Positions 42,557 through 51,595 of a stretch of DNA of 64,000 bases are shown piece after piece (the stretch's first letter is position 1; each line of letters starts with the position of its first letter). The stretch covers positions 92,672-156,671 of the forward strand of contig NZ_QVLR01000098.1 of assembly GCF_014822185.1 (NCBI RefSeq). Reading direction: 5' to 3'. A model generated the notes under the pieces. The model was given only the letters and a program-made list of their open reading frames with translations, was not told the origin of the DNA and did not search any database. Source of the DNA: Azoarcus sp. Aa7 (GTDB taxonomy: Bacteria > Pseudomonadota > Gammaproteobacteria > Burkholderiales > Rhodocyclaceae). The position numbers and the translations under genes are program-made.

Positions 42557-43740
42557 GCGTGGAGCCGGGATTCGATCGCGAGTTCGTGCTCGGCGAGCTG
42601 ATCACGCCGCGCGATGCCGACGAGATCTGCACCCAGCTCGCCGCGGTGCTCGGCCAGCCCGTTGCGGTGCTGGACGCCGCGGGAACCGTCTTCGCCGGCA
42701 ACGCCCCGGGCGCGGGGAGCGTGCAGGCGCCGCTGACGCTCGAGCTCGAGCCGGTCGGCTTCCTCGCCTGCGCCTGCGATGCGGTCGCGCTGAAGGGGGC
42801 CGCACGCGTCGTGCGCTGGGGGCTCCTGTCGCGGGCGCGCTTTCGCATGGTGTCCGACCTGCACCTCGAGGCGGTGCGTGCCGACTACGCCAAACTGCAG
42901 CAGCAGAACGAGGCGTTGAGGGCATCGGAGGCGAAATACCGCGAACTCGCGGAAATCCTCGATGCGAAGGTCAAGGAGCAGGTCCGGATCATCGACGAGC
43001 GTCAGCGCCAGCTCTATCAGGCCGAACGCCTGGCATCCATCGGCCAGCTCGCGGCCGGAGTCGCGCACGAGATCAACAATCCGCTCGGCTTCGTCAACAG
43101 CAACCTGTCGACGGCGGAACGCTACGTCGCCCAGTTCGCCGCGCTGCGTGACATGGTGCCCGCGGAGAAATGGAAGGCCGCGGACCTCGACTTCGTGCTG
43201 GAGGATTTCGCCGAACTGCTCGCCGACTCGCAGCAGGGCGTCGCGCGCATCGCGCGCATCGTCAAGGACCTGAAGGGGTTCTCGAGCGTCGATCAGCCCG
43301 ACGTGCAACTCGCCGACATCAACGGCCAGCTGGAGTCGCTGTTCGCGGTGATCGCCGGACAGAAGCCGCCGGGGGTGACGCTGACGAGCGAGCTGTCGCC
43401 GCTGCCGCCGCTGATGTGCCTGTCGGGGCACCTCAACCAGGCGTTTCTCAACATCCTGCAGAACGCGTTGCAGGCGGTGGGAGAGAGCGGTACCGTGACG
43501 CTGCGCTCCCTGGCGACCGGCTCGCACATCGTCGTGCAGATCGACGACACCGGGCCGGGCATTCCCGACGAGGTGCTGCCCTACATCTTCGACCCCTTCT
43601 ACACGACGCGCGGCGTTGGCGGCGGCACCGGCTTGGGGCTGACCGTCGCGCGCGACATCGTGCTCACGCATGGCGGCACGATCACCGCCGCGACGCGCCC
43701 GGAAGGCGGGGCGCGGGTCACGGTGGAATTGCCGCTCTAG
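42553..43740 (+). CDS. Soluble histidine kinase
   Basis: About 395 residues without membrane segments. The first 110 form a small sensor ([18 protein letters not shown]; a Cys pair in LACACDAV) of GAF- or PAS-like size. A coiled coil leads to the phospho-His H172 in [14 protein letters not shown]. The HATPase has [19 protein letters not shown] and [15 protein letters not shown]. The ATG at 42553 overlaps the GTPase stop. It probably phosphorylates one or more of the REC domains made from the same transcript. Confidence 0.9.
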   Translation: MSVEPGFDREFVLGELITPRDADEICTQLAAVLGQPVAVLDAAGTVFAGNAPGAGSVQAPLTLELEPVGFLACACDAVALKGAARVVRWGLLSRARFRMVSDLHLEAVRADYAKLQQQNEALRASEAKYRELAEILDAKVKEQVRIIDERQRQLYQAERLASIGQLAAGVAHEINNPLGFVNSNLSTAERYVAQFAALRDMVPAEKWKAADLDFVLEDFAELLADSQQGVARIARIVKDLKGFSSVDQPDVQLADINGQLESLFAVIAGQKPPGVTLTSELSPLPPLMCLSGHLNQAFLNILQNALQAVGESGTVTLRSLATGSHIVVQIDDTGPGIPDEVLPYIFDPFYTTRGVGGGTGLGLTVARDIVLTHGGTITAATRPEGGARVTVELPL

Positions 43741-43759
43741 TCACGACATCAGGACCGCG

Positions 43760-46000
43760 ATGAGCAATTACGCCGCCTTCTTCACCGGTCAGAAAGACGC
43801 CGCCGCGCCGGCTGCGACGGCTGCCGCGGCGCGGCCGCGCTACCGCATCCTGTTCGTCGACGACGAACCGTCGATCCTGAAGGCGCTGGCGCGCATCTTC
43901 CGTGCCGAGTCGTACGAGATCCTGACCGCCGGCAGCGGCGCCGAGGCGCTCGCGCGGCTCAAGGAAGCGCCGGTGCAGGTCATCATCAGCGACTACATGA
44001 TGCCGGGCATGAACGGCGCCGATCTGCTCAAACAAGTCAAGAGCCTGTACCCGGAGACCATCCGCATCATGCTCACTGGCCATGCCGATACCGGCGCGGT
44101 GATGGGTGCGATCAACGATGGCGCGGTGTACAAGTTCATTCTCAAGCCGTGGAACGACGACGACCTGCGCGTCACCGTATCGCTCGCGCTCGAGCAGTTC
44201 GACCTGGTGCAGAAGAACCGCGCGCTGAGTATCGAGAACGCGAAGAAGACCAAGGAGATTTCGGCGCTGTCGCGCATGGCGGTCTCCAACCGCAGCCAGC
44301 TCGGCACGATGCTGCACAAGAAGGGGCTGATCACCAGCGCGCAGTGGCAGGAGCTCACCCGCCAGCAGGGTATCCAGAAGGAACCGCTGATCCGCCTGCT
44401 GCTCGACCGCGGTTGGGTGGCGGAGAAGACGCTGCGCAAGATCCTGCGCGAGGAACTGCTGGTCGAGGAGGTGTCGCTCGGCGAATTCCGCGTCGATCGG
44501 GCGGTCGCGGAGCTGATTCCGCGCAGCTTCTGCCGCAAGCAGCTGATCATGCCGCTCAAGCTCGAGGGGCGGCGTCTGATGCTGGCGGTTGCCGATCCGA
44601 TGGACGCCGGCCTGATCGACGACATCCGCTTCACCGCCGGCCTCGACCTGAAAGTCGTGATGGCGGACTTGGCGGCGATCCAGGCGAAGATCGCCGAGGT
44701 CTACGGCGACGACGACGGCGTCGACATCCGCGACCTCGAGACCATGGTCGGCATCGTCGATCCCTACGAGGGCATCGAGATCGTCATCGACGAGGACGAG
44801 GCCGTGCCGCTCGACGAGTTGCTCGCGTCGACCAACGAGCCGCCCGCGATCCGGCTCGTCAACGCGATCCTGCTCGAGGCGATCCGTCTGGGCGCCTCCG
44901 ACATCCACATCCAGCCCAAGACCAAGAATGTCGTCGTGCGCCTGCGCATCGACGGCGTGCTGCAGGACAAGATCCAGATTCCGCACGCGCTGCACAGCCC
45001 GCTCGTGTCGCGGCTGAAGATCATGGCCGAGCTCGACATCTCCGAGCGCCGCCGCCCCCAGGATGGGCGCATCACCGTCAAGTCGCCGCTGCGCATCGTC
45101 GACCTGCGCATCTCGACGTTGCCGACGATCAACGGCGAGAAGGTCGTGATGCGCATCCTCGACCGCAATTCCCAGGTCCTGAGCCTCGCCGGCCTCGGTT
45201 TCGGCGAGGCAGGCCTGGCCAAGGTACGGGTGATGGTCGACAAGCCGCAGGGGCTGCTGCTGGCGACCGGCCCCACCGGCAGCGGCAAGACCACGACGCT
45301 GTATTCGCTGCTGCAGGCGAACGCATCGCCGGCCAAGAACTACATCACCATCGAGGACCCGGTCGAGTACTACCTCGACAATGCCGGACAGGTGCTGGTG
45401 CGCGAGAAGATCGGCCTCACCTTCCCGGTCGTGCTGCGTTCCATCCTGCGCCAGGATCCCGATGTCGTGCTGATCGGCGAAATCCGGGATTACGAGACGG
45501 CCGAGGTTGCGTTCCATACCGCATTGACGGGGCATCAGGTACTATCGACACTGCATACGAACTCCGCGCTTGCAACGATCGCACGGCTGCTCGATCTCGG
45601 CCTCAAGCCCTTCATCGTCGCCAGTGCCCTCGAAGGCGTGATCGCCCAGCGCCTGGTGCGCCGGATCTGTCGCCAGTGCAGGCGCCAGGTCGAGGTCGAC
45701 CGGACGCTCGCTGCGCGCCTCGGGCCGCGTTTCGACTCGCTGCAGACGGCGTTCGTGGGGGAGGGCTGCGTCCAGTGTGGTGGCAGCGGCTATCACGGGC
45801 GGCTCGGGCTGTACGAGATCCTGTTGCCGGACGAGAACATGCGAGACCTGATCACTCGCAGTGCCAGCATTCGTGAAATCACGACCCATGCGCGTGCAAC
45901 CGGGCACGAGTCGCTGTGGGACGACGCGCGGAAGAAGATCGCGCTCGGCGAGACCTCGCTCGAGGAGGCCCTGCGCGTCCTCGGTCCGGAACCGGAATGA
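43760..46000 (+). CDS. REC domain fused to PilB/GspE-type secretion ATPase
   Basis: 746 residues. REC domain about 28-145 with Asp78 (VIISDYMMPGMNG), LTGHADTGAVMGAINDGAVYKF and LKPWNDDDL. Then a GspE/PilB N-terminal domain (about 175-310), and the hexameric ATPase: GASDIHIQPK, Walker A GPTGSGKTTT near 505, the Asp box TIEDPVEYYLD, Walker B DPDVVLIGEIRD, and TALTGHQVLSTLHTNS. CRQC and CVQC form the tetracysteine zinc site. All catalytic motifs are present. PilB and GspE extend pili or pseudopili; a receiver at the N-terminus is not their normal architecture, so phosphorylation may gate the motor. No pilus genes are near. Confidence 0.92.
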   Translation: MSNYAAFFTGQKDAAAPAATAAAARPRYRILFVDDEPSILKALARIFRAESYEILTAGSGAEALARLKEAPVQVIISDYMMPGMNGADLLKQVKSLYPETIRIMLTGHADTGAVMGAINDGAVYKFILKPWNDDDLRVTVSLALEQFDLVQKNRALSIENAKKTKEISALSRMAVSNRSQLGTMLHKKGLITSAQWQELTRQQGIQKEPLIRLLLDRGWVAEKTLRKILREELLVEEVSLGEFRVDRAVAELIPRSFCRKQLIMPLKLEGRRLMLAVADPMDAGLIDDIRFTAGLDLKVVMADLAAIQAKIAEVYGDDDGVDIRDLETMVGIVDPYEGIEIVIDEDEAVPLDELLASTNEPPAIRLVNAILLEAIRLGASDIHIQPKTKNVVVRLRIDGVLQDKIQIPHALHSPLVSRLKIMAELDISERRRPQDGRITVKSPLRIVDLRISTLPTINGEKVVMRILDRNSQVLSLAGLGFGEAGLAKVRVMVDKPQGLLLATGPTGSGKTTTLYSLLQANASPAKNYITIEDPVEYYLDNAGQVLVREKIGLTFPVVLRSILRQDPDVVLIGEIRDYETAEVAFHTALTGHQVLSTLHTNSALATIARLLDLGLKPFIVASALEGVIAQRLVRRICRQCRRQVEVDRTLAARLGPRFDSLQTAFVGEGCVQCGGSGYHGRLGLYEILLPDENMRDLITRSASIREITTHARATGHESLWDDARKKIALGETSLEEALRVLGPEPE

Positions 46001-47022
46001 ATCTTAAGACATCAGCGACAGGAGCCTCCAGGATGGCTGCAGCGTTGGAGATGCAGGCCCTGATGACGGGCAATACGGAAGTCGACGAGCGCCTCGGGCG
46101 CCTGATCGACGGGTTCGAGGCGCGGATTGCGGAATTGACGCGCGAACTGGAGCGCGAGCGCGAGTTGATGGCCGAGCTGGTTGCGCGCGTGGAACGGACC
46201 CAGAGCCAGTTGCTGCAATCCGAGAAGATGGCCGCGATCGGTCAGCTCGCCGCCGGCGTCGCGCACGAGATCAACAATCCGGTCGGCTTCGTGGGCTCGA
46301 ACCTCGGCTCGCTCGCGTCCTACGTGGACCGCCTGTTCGGCCTGATCGCCGCCTACGAGCAGCTCGAGCAGGCGCTGCCGCCCGAGCATCCGGCGCGCGC
46401 TGCGATCGCGACGGCGCGCGACGTGGCCGAGGTCGACTACCTGCGCGAAGACATCCCCGACCTGCTGCGGGAGTCGGCCGACGGACTGACGCGCGTCAAG
46501 CACATCGTCAACGACCTCAAGGATTTCTCGCGTTCGGATGCGGGCGAATGGCAGGAGGTCGACCTCAACCGCGGTCTCGAGAGCACGCTCAACGTGGTGT
46601 GGAACGAGATCAAGTACAAGGCTCAGGTCGTGCGCGAGTTCGGCGAACTGCCCAAGGTGCGCTGCATTCCGGCACAGATCAACCAGGTCTTCATGAACCT
46701 GCTGGTCAATGCCGCACAGGCGATCGATACGTCGGGAACGATCACGCTGCGCAGCGGCGCCAGCGTAGAGCAGGTGTGGGTCGAAATCATCGACACCGGC
46801 AAGGGCATGCCGCCTGAAGTGCAGGCGCGCATCTTCGAACCCTTCTTCACGACCAAGCCGGCGGGCAAGGGAACGGGTCTCGGACTGTCGATCTCGTCCG
46901 ACATCTTGAAGCGGCACAAGGGCGCGTTCGAAGTGTTCAGCCGGCCGGGCGAGGGCACGCGTTTTCGCATCGTGCTACCGCTGCGCGCGGATGGCGCGGA
47001 ACGGCAGCCTGCCGGAACATGA
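45997..47022 (+). CDS. Soluble histidine kinase without sensor domain
   Basis: About 341 residues. A short N-terminus and a coiled coil (about 35-78) lead directly to the phospho-His H90 in [20 protein letters not shown]. The region LREDIPDLLRESADGLTRVK and the HATPase (NLLVNAAQAID; DTGKGMPPE; GKGTGLGLSISSDIL) are complete. It closely resembles the core of the PAS kinase at 52927. Having no input domain, it may be controlled by a partner such as the GTPase or the REC-ATPase. Its ATG overlaps the stop of the ATPase gene (ATGA). Confidence 0.9.
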   Translation: MNLKTSATGASRMAAALEMQALMTGNTEVDERLGRLIDGFEARIAELTRELERERELMAELVARVERTQSQLLQSEKMAAIGQLAAGVAHEINNPVGFVGSNLGSLASYVDRLFGLIAAYEQLEQALPPEHPARAAIATARDVAEVDYLREDIPDLLRESADGLTRVKHIVNDLKDFSRSDAGEWQEVDLNRGLESTLNVVWNEIKYKAQVVREFGELPKVRCIPAQINQVFMNLLVNAAQAIDTSGTITLRSGASVEQVWVEIIDTGKGMPPEVQARIFEPFFTTKPAGKGTGLGLSISSDILKRHKGAFEVFSRPGEGTRFRIVLPLRADGAERQPAGT

Positions 47023-49143
47023 GTGCACGCGACCGTGCCCCACCCCGACGAGGACCTGTTCCGCACCCTGGTCACGCAGTCGCGTCGCGGCATCATCGTC
47101 ACCGACCCGGACGAGGTCATCCTGTTCGCCAATCCGGCTGCGGCGCAGATCTCGGGGTACGCGGTCGAGGAGCTGATCGGCCGGACGCCGGAGATCCTGA
47201 AGTCCGGACAGACGCCCGCGGAAATCTATCGCGACCTCAGGAAGGCGCTCGATGCCGACGAGATCTGGCGCGGCGAGTTCGTCAATCGGCGCAAGAACGG
47301 CGAGCTGTACCTCGAGGCGCGGACGATCTCCGCGATCCGCGACGCCGCAGGGGCGGTGCGCTACTACGTCTCCATCAGCGAGGATCTCCATGAGCGGCAG
47401 CGCTACGAGCAGCACATCGAGTACCTGTCGACCTTCGACCAGCTGACCGGTCTTGCCAACCGCGCGGCGTTCATGCGCGCGGTGTCGGCGGAGATCGAGC
47501 TGGCGCGGCGCGCCGGGCAGGAGGTGGTGCTGCTGAATCTCGATCTCGACGGCTTCGGTGAGATCAACAACCGCTTCGGCGCGGACCCGTCCGACCGCCT
47601 GCTCGCCGAGGTCGGCGCACGCGTGCGGGATGCGCTGCGACACGTCGATCTGGTCGCACGCCTGAGCGGAGACAATTTCGCCGTGCTGCTCGGCAAGGCG
47701 GCCCCGGGCTCCGAGCCGGAGAGCCGCGACATCGCCGACCGCCTGCTGGCGACGGTCGCCAGGCCGTTCACCATCGCCGGCAGTCCGGTGGAGCTCACCG
47801 CCTCGGTGGGAATGGCGTTCTGTCCCGCCGATGCGGGCTCAGCCGACGAATTGCTCGGTTGCGCGCGCAGTGCGACGCACGATGCCAAGGCTCTGGGCGG
47901 CAACCGGTCGTGCCGCTTCGACGCCGACATGGCTGAGCGCAGCGGCGAGCGTCGCCGCCTATGCGAGGAGCTTCAGCACGTGGTGGAACGCGGCGAGCTG
48001 GTGCTGCATTTCCAGCCGCAGCTGAGCCTGTACTCCGGCCACATCGTTGGCGTCGAGGCGCTGGTTCGCTGGAATCATCCCCAGCAGGGCATGATGCTGC
48101 CGGGAGCCTTCATCCCCTTGGCGGAGGAGTGCGGCAACATCGTCGCCATCGACTCCTGGGTGCTGCGCGAAGCCTGTCGCCAGATGCAGGCCTGGCGTGA
48201 GGCGGGGCTGCCTCCGATCAGGATGGCGGTCAACTTCTCGGCCCGCCAGTTCCGGCAACGCGCGCTGCGCGAGACGGTCGCCGATGCGCTGTCGACATAT
48301 GCCGCCGACCCCCGCTGTCTCGAGATCGAGATCACCGAGGGTGCGATGATGCAGGACATGACGGCGGCGATCCGTGTCACTGCGCAGCTGAAGGAACTTG
48401 GTGTGCGCCTGTCGCTCGACGATTTTGGCACGGGCTACTCGTCGCTCGCCTACCTGTCACGCTTTCCGATCGACGTCGTCAAGATCGACCAGTCCTTTAT
48501 CCGGGACATCATCACCAATCCGGCCAATGCCGCCATCGTCCAGGCGACCGTCGCGATGTCGCAGAAGCTCGGCAAGGTGGTGATCGCAGAGGGGGTCGAG
48601 ACCGAGGAGCAACTGCAGTTCCTGCGGCGCAGCGAATGCGACGAGGTGCAAGGGTTCCGCTTTTCGCCGGCGGTCCCCGCCGCCGAGATCGCGCGCATGC
48701 TGCGCGAGGGTGCGCGGCTCGACCTTTCGGCGCCTCTCGAGCAGGAGGCGCGGGAGACCATACTGCTCGTCGACGACGAGTCGAGTATCCTCTCGGCCTT
48801 GCGCCGCACGCTGCGCCGCGAGGGGTACGAAATACTCGTCGCCGGCAGCGCGGAGGAGGGGTTCTCTGTGCTGGCGAAACATCCCGTGCAGGTGATCGTC
48901 TCCGACCAGCGCATGCCGGGAATGAGTGGCACGGAGTTCCTGTCGCGGGTCAAGGTCCTGTATCCCAGGACGGTGCGCATGGTGCTGTCGGGTTATTCGG
49001 AAATTTCGGCGGTGACCGATGCGATCAACCGCGGGGCGATCTACCGCTTCCTCAGCAAGCCTTGGGATGACGAACAGATCAAGGATGAGGTCCGCGGCGC
49101 GCTGCGCGAATGGCGCGAGCTGTATGGCCGACGTCCGACGTGA
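47023..49143 (+). CDS. PAS-(degenerate GGDEF)-EAL-REC protein
   Basis: 706 residues, cytoplasmic. PAS domain about 12-125 (VILFANPAAAQISGYAVEELIG). GGDEF domain about 135-300, whose active site reads SGDNF (215-219), so cyclase activity is unlikely. The EAL domain has intact EALVRW (345-350), DDFGTGYSS and KIDQSFI and should hydrolyse c-di-GMP. A C-terminal REC domain (about 578-700; VIVSDQRMPGMSG, LSKPWDDEQI) is unusual in its position. The GTG at 47023 directly abuts the upstream TGA; an ATG in another frame overlaps it. Last gene of the operon. The same architecture recurs at 56337. Confidence 0.9.
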   Translation: MHATVPHPDEDLFRTLVTQSRRGIIVTDPDEVILFANPAAAQISGYAVEELIGRTPEILKSGQTPAEIYRDLRKALDADEIWRGEFVNRRKNGELYLEARTISAIRDAAGAVRYYVSISEDLHERQRYEQHIEYLSTFDQLTGLANRAAFMRAVSAEIELARRAGQEVVLLNLDLDGFGEINNRFGADPSDRLLAEVGARVRDALRHVDLVARLSGDNFAVLLGKAAPGSEPESRDIADRLLATVARPFTIAGSPVELTASVGMAFCPADAGSADELLGCARSATHDAKALGGNRSCRFDADMAERSGERRRLCEELQHVVERGELVLHFQPQLSLYSGHIVGVEALVRWNHPQQGMMLPGAFIPLAEECGNIVAIDSWVLREACRQMQAWREAGLPPIRMAVNFSARQFRQRALRETVADALSTYAADPRCLEIEITEGAMMQDMTAAIRVTAQLKELGVRLSLDDFGTGYSSLAYLSRFPIDVVKIDQSFIRDIITNPANAAIVQATVAMSQKLGKVVIAEGVETEEQLQFLRRSECDEVQGFRFSPAVPAAEIARMLREGARLDLSAPLEQEARETILLVDDESSILSALRRTLRREGYEILVAGSAEEGFSVLAKHPVQVIVSDQRMPGMSGTEFLSRVKVLYPRTVRMVLSGYSEISAVTDAINRGAIYRFLSKPWDDEQIKDEVRGALREWRELYGRRPT

Positions 49144-49158
49144 GCGGCGCGGCGATCT

Positions 49159-51216
49159 TCAGGCGTCGACGCACGCCGGGCCTTTGACCGGTAGCCATAT
49201 CCGCACGGCGGTGCCGCGTCCGGGGGCACTATCGACCTCGAAGCGGCCGTCGTGCCGGCGAACGATGCTGTAGCTGACCGACAGGCCCAGGCCGGTGCCC
49301 TCGCCGACCGGTTTGGTCGTGAAGAAGGGGTCGAACATGCGCTGCTTCTCGCGCGCCTCCATGCCGCGTCCGGTGTCCCGGATCTCGATGCACACTTCGT
49401 CGCCGTGCTGGCGTGCGCTCACGGTGATCGTGCCGCGGTGCTTGATCGCATGGACCGCGTTGAGCAGCAGGTTGACGAATACCTGATGGATCTGTCCCGC
49501 CTGGCAGCGCACTGCCGGTAGCGGGGCGTAGTCGCGCACGACATCGGCCTTTTCGGCGATCGTCGCGTGCATGACGTTGAGGGTGCTCTCGAGCCCCTGC
49601 ACGAGGTCGGCCTCGGCCAGCTCCCTGCTGTCGTCGACGCGCGAGAAGTCCTTCAGGTCGGCAACGATGCGGGCGATCCGCCGCAGCCCGTCGCGGCTCT
49701 CGGCAATCAGCGTGTGCAGGTCGCCGCGCACGAAATCGAGATCCGCATCATCGTGCAGCCGCGTCGCCGCGCCGCGCAGGCCGGTGTCGGATTGGCGGTG
49801 GATCAACGCTTCGTAGCCGTCGATCAGCGTAAAGATGTCCTGCAGGTATTTCTCGAAAGCACCGATGTCGGACTGGATGAAGGCGATGGGATTGTTGATC
49901 TCATGCGCGACGCCGGCGGCGAGCTGCCCCAGGCCGGCAAGCTTCTCGGCCTGCAGCAGCTGTCCCTGGGCCTCGCCCAGACGCACGTTTGTTGCCTGCA
50001 GTTCGGCGATGGTGTCGCGCAGCAGGCGGTCCTGTTCGAGACGTTCGGTGATGTCGTGGAACACCACGACGCAGCCGGGAGATTCATCCGCGTTGCGTAG
50101 CGGCGCGCTGGTGTACTCGACCGGGAGACTGCTCCCGTCCTTGCGGAAGAAGACTTCGCCGACGCGCGTGCTGACCCGGCCGGTACGGCGCGACTCGGCG
50201 ATCGGGCAATCCTCCAGTGCATACGGCCGGCCGTCCGCGTGGTGATGATGGAACAGCGCATGCGCGGGCAGGCCCAGTACTTCGTGCTCCGCGTATCCGA
50301 GCATCGCGAGGCCCGCCGGGTTGGCGAACATGATCCGTCCGTCGGCATCGACGCCGTAGAGGCCCTCGGCGAGGGATTCCAGAATGGTCTGCTGGCGGCG
50401 CAGCAGGATGGCGATCGCGTCGTGACTCTCGCTCAACTGCGCAGCGGTGCGCTTGATCGCGTCCGCGATCCGCGCCATCTCGGTCTCTCCCGGATGGTGC
50501 GGCATCGCCACCGCCGCCGCTCCGGCGGCCACCTGACCGAGCGCCTGCTCGATTGCGGCGATGCGGCGCATGACGTAGCGCAGCAGCCCGATCGCAAAGC
50601 CGCCGAGGAGCACCACGCCGGCGGCGAGCAGGGAGCCGACCAGAACTTCCGAATGCTGCCGCGACACCCGCAGCTCCTGGCGAGCCAGGCCGATGTGGTG
50701 GCCCTGCAGCGTTGCGAGTTCGCGCAGGTTGCCGAACAGCACCGATTGCAGGTCGGACCAGTTAGCGCGGAGCAGCCGTGTCAGTTCGTCGCGATCGTCG
50801 CGGCGGCAGGCCGTTACGGCCCGTTCGAGGAAGTCCCACAGGGCGGGCAGCTCGGCTTCGAGGTTTGCGATCAGCTGCGCTTCCCGGGCGTCACGCAACC
50901 AGTCGTCGTGGTCGCGTCGAAAAGCTGCCCAGCCGGAACGGAGCTGGGTGGCCTCGCGGGTCAGGACTTCATGCACGTCGGCGGGGGATGTGGAGCCCAG
51001 AAGCACCCCTTGCAGTTGCGCGTGGACGGATAGCAGACGCCGTTCGACCTCGCGCAGTGCAGTGCCTGGCGCCAGCTCGTGGTCGAAGATCCGGCGCTCC
51101 GCGCGATCGGTGTGCTGCTGCGAAAAGACGAAGACCAGCGACAGGGCAAGCAACACGAAGCCGGTGAGCAGCACGTGAAGCGCGAGGTAGCGGCGGATGC
51201 TGAGCCCTCGGGGCAT
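49159..51216 (-). CDS. Membrane histidine kinase (4HB sensor, HAMP, PAS)
   Basis: 685 residues. Helix 1 (LALHVLLTGFVLLALSLVFVFS) and helix 2 (LVGSLLAAGVVLLGGFAIGLL, near 200) flank a periplasmic four-helix sensor. A HAMP-like stretch, a PAS domain (GRIMFANPAGLAMLGYAEHEVLG) with a His-rich loop (FHHHHADG), and a kinase core follow: [38 protein letters not shown] and GEGTGLGLSVSYSIV. The core is of the same group as the soluble kinases on both sides. It converges on the EAL-REC gene with 15 bases between the stops, and is divergent from the HD-GYP gene. Confidence 0.9.
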   Translation of the reverse strand: MPRGLSIRRYLALHVLLTGFVLLALSLVFVFSQQHTDRAERRIFDHELAPGTALREVERRLLSVHAQLQGVLLGSTSPADVHEVLTREATQLRSGWAAFRRDHDDWLRDAREAQLIANLEAELPALWDFLERAVTACRRDDRDELTRLLRANWSDLQSVLFGNLRELATLQGHHIGLARQELRVSRQHSEVLVGSLLAAGVVLLGGFAIGLLRYVMRRIAAIEQALGQVAAGAAAVAMPHHPGETEMARIADAIKRTAAQLSESHDAIAILLRRQQTILESLAEGLYGVDADGRIMFANPAGLAMLGYAEHEVLGLPAHALFHHHHADGRPYALEDCPIAESRRTGRVSTRVGEVFFRKDGSSLPVEYTSAPLRNADESPGCVVVFHDITERLEQDRLLRDTIAELQATNVRLGEAQGQLLQAEKLAGLGQLAAGVAHEINNPIAFIQSDIGAFEKYLQDIFTLIDGYEALIHRQSDTGLRGAATRLHDDADLDFVRGDLHTLIAESRDGLRRIARIVADLKDFSRVDDSRELAEADLVQGLESTLNVMHATIAEKADVVRDYAPLPAVRCQAGQIHQVFVNLLLNAVHAIKHRGTITVSARQHGDEVCIEIRDTGRGMEAREKQRMFDPFFTTKPVGEGTGLGLSVSYSIVRRHDGRFEVDSAPGRGTAVRIWLPVKGPACVDA

Positions 51217-51595
51217 GTCGGGTCCATCGGGGCGAAAAGAGCCGCGTATTTTAATTCACGGGCACTGCGTTGCCAGAAATTGTTGCAGGCAGGGCACCGA
51301 TGCAACCGGCCTTCTTCTCCAGAATCTTCGCGGCGTTCTTGCTGTTGCCTGGGCGGGCACTGTCTTGAGTCGACGGCGATCGCCGGGCAGGATGATAATG
51401 TGGACCCTTGTTATGCAAAATGATCGACGCCCGCCCCGTGTGCCCGGGCCATCGGTCGCGTATGGGGTGGTGGGCACCGACTGTCGTCACGGGCTCGAGT
51501 CAGCCTGGAATAGCGTCGAGTAAGGTTTCGGGGCGCCAACGTCTTGCCCGCTCCCGATCTTTCGGCGGTGAAAACGTATCGATGCTGGATCGCTA
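51217..51595. other. Divergent intergenic region
   Basis: 379 bases between the membrane kinase and the HD-GYP gene. It includes AT-rich patches near 51248 and 51391-51415 (GATAAT at 51394), but no spaced -35/-10 pair. I see no RNA gene or convincing small ORF. Confidence 0.35.
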
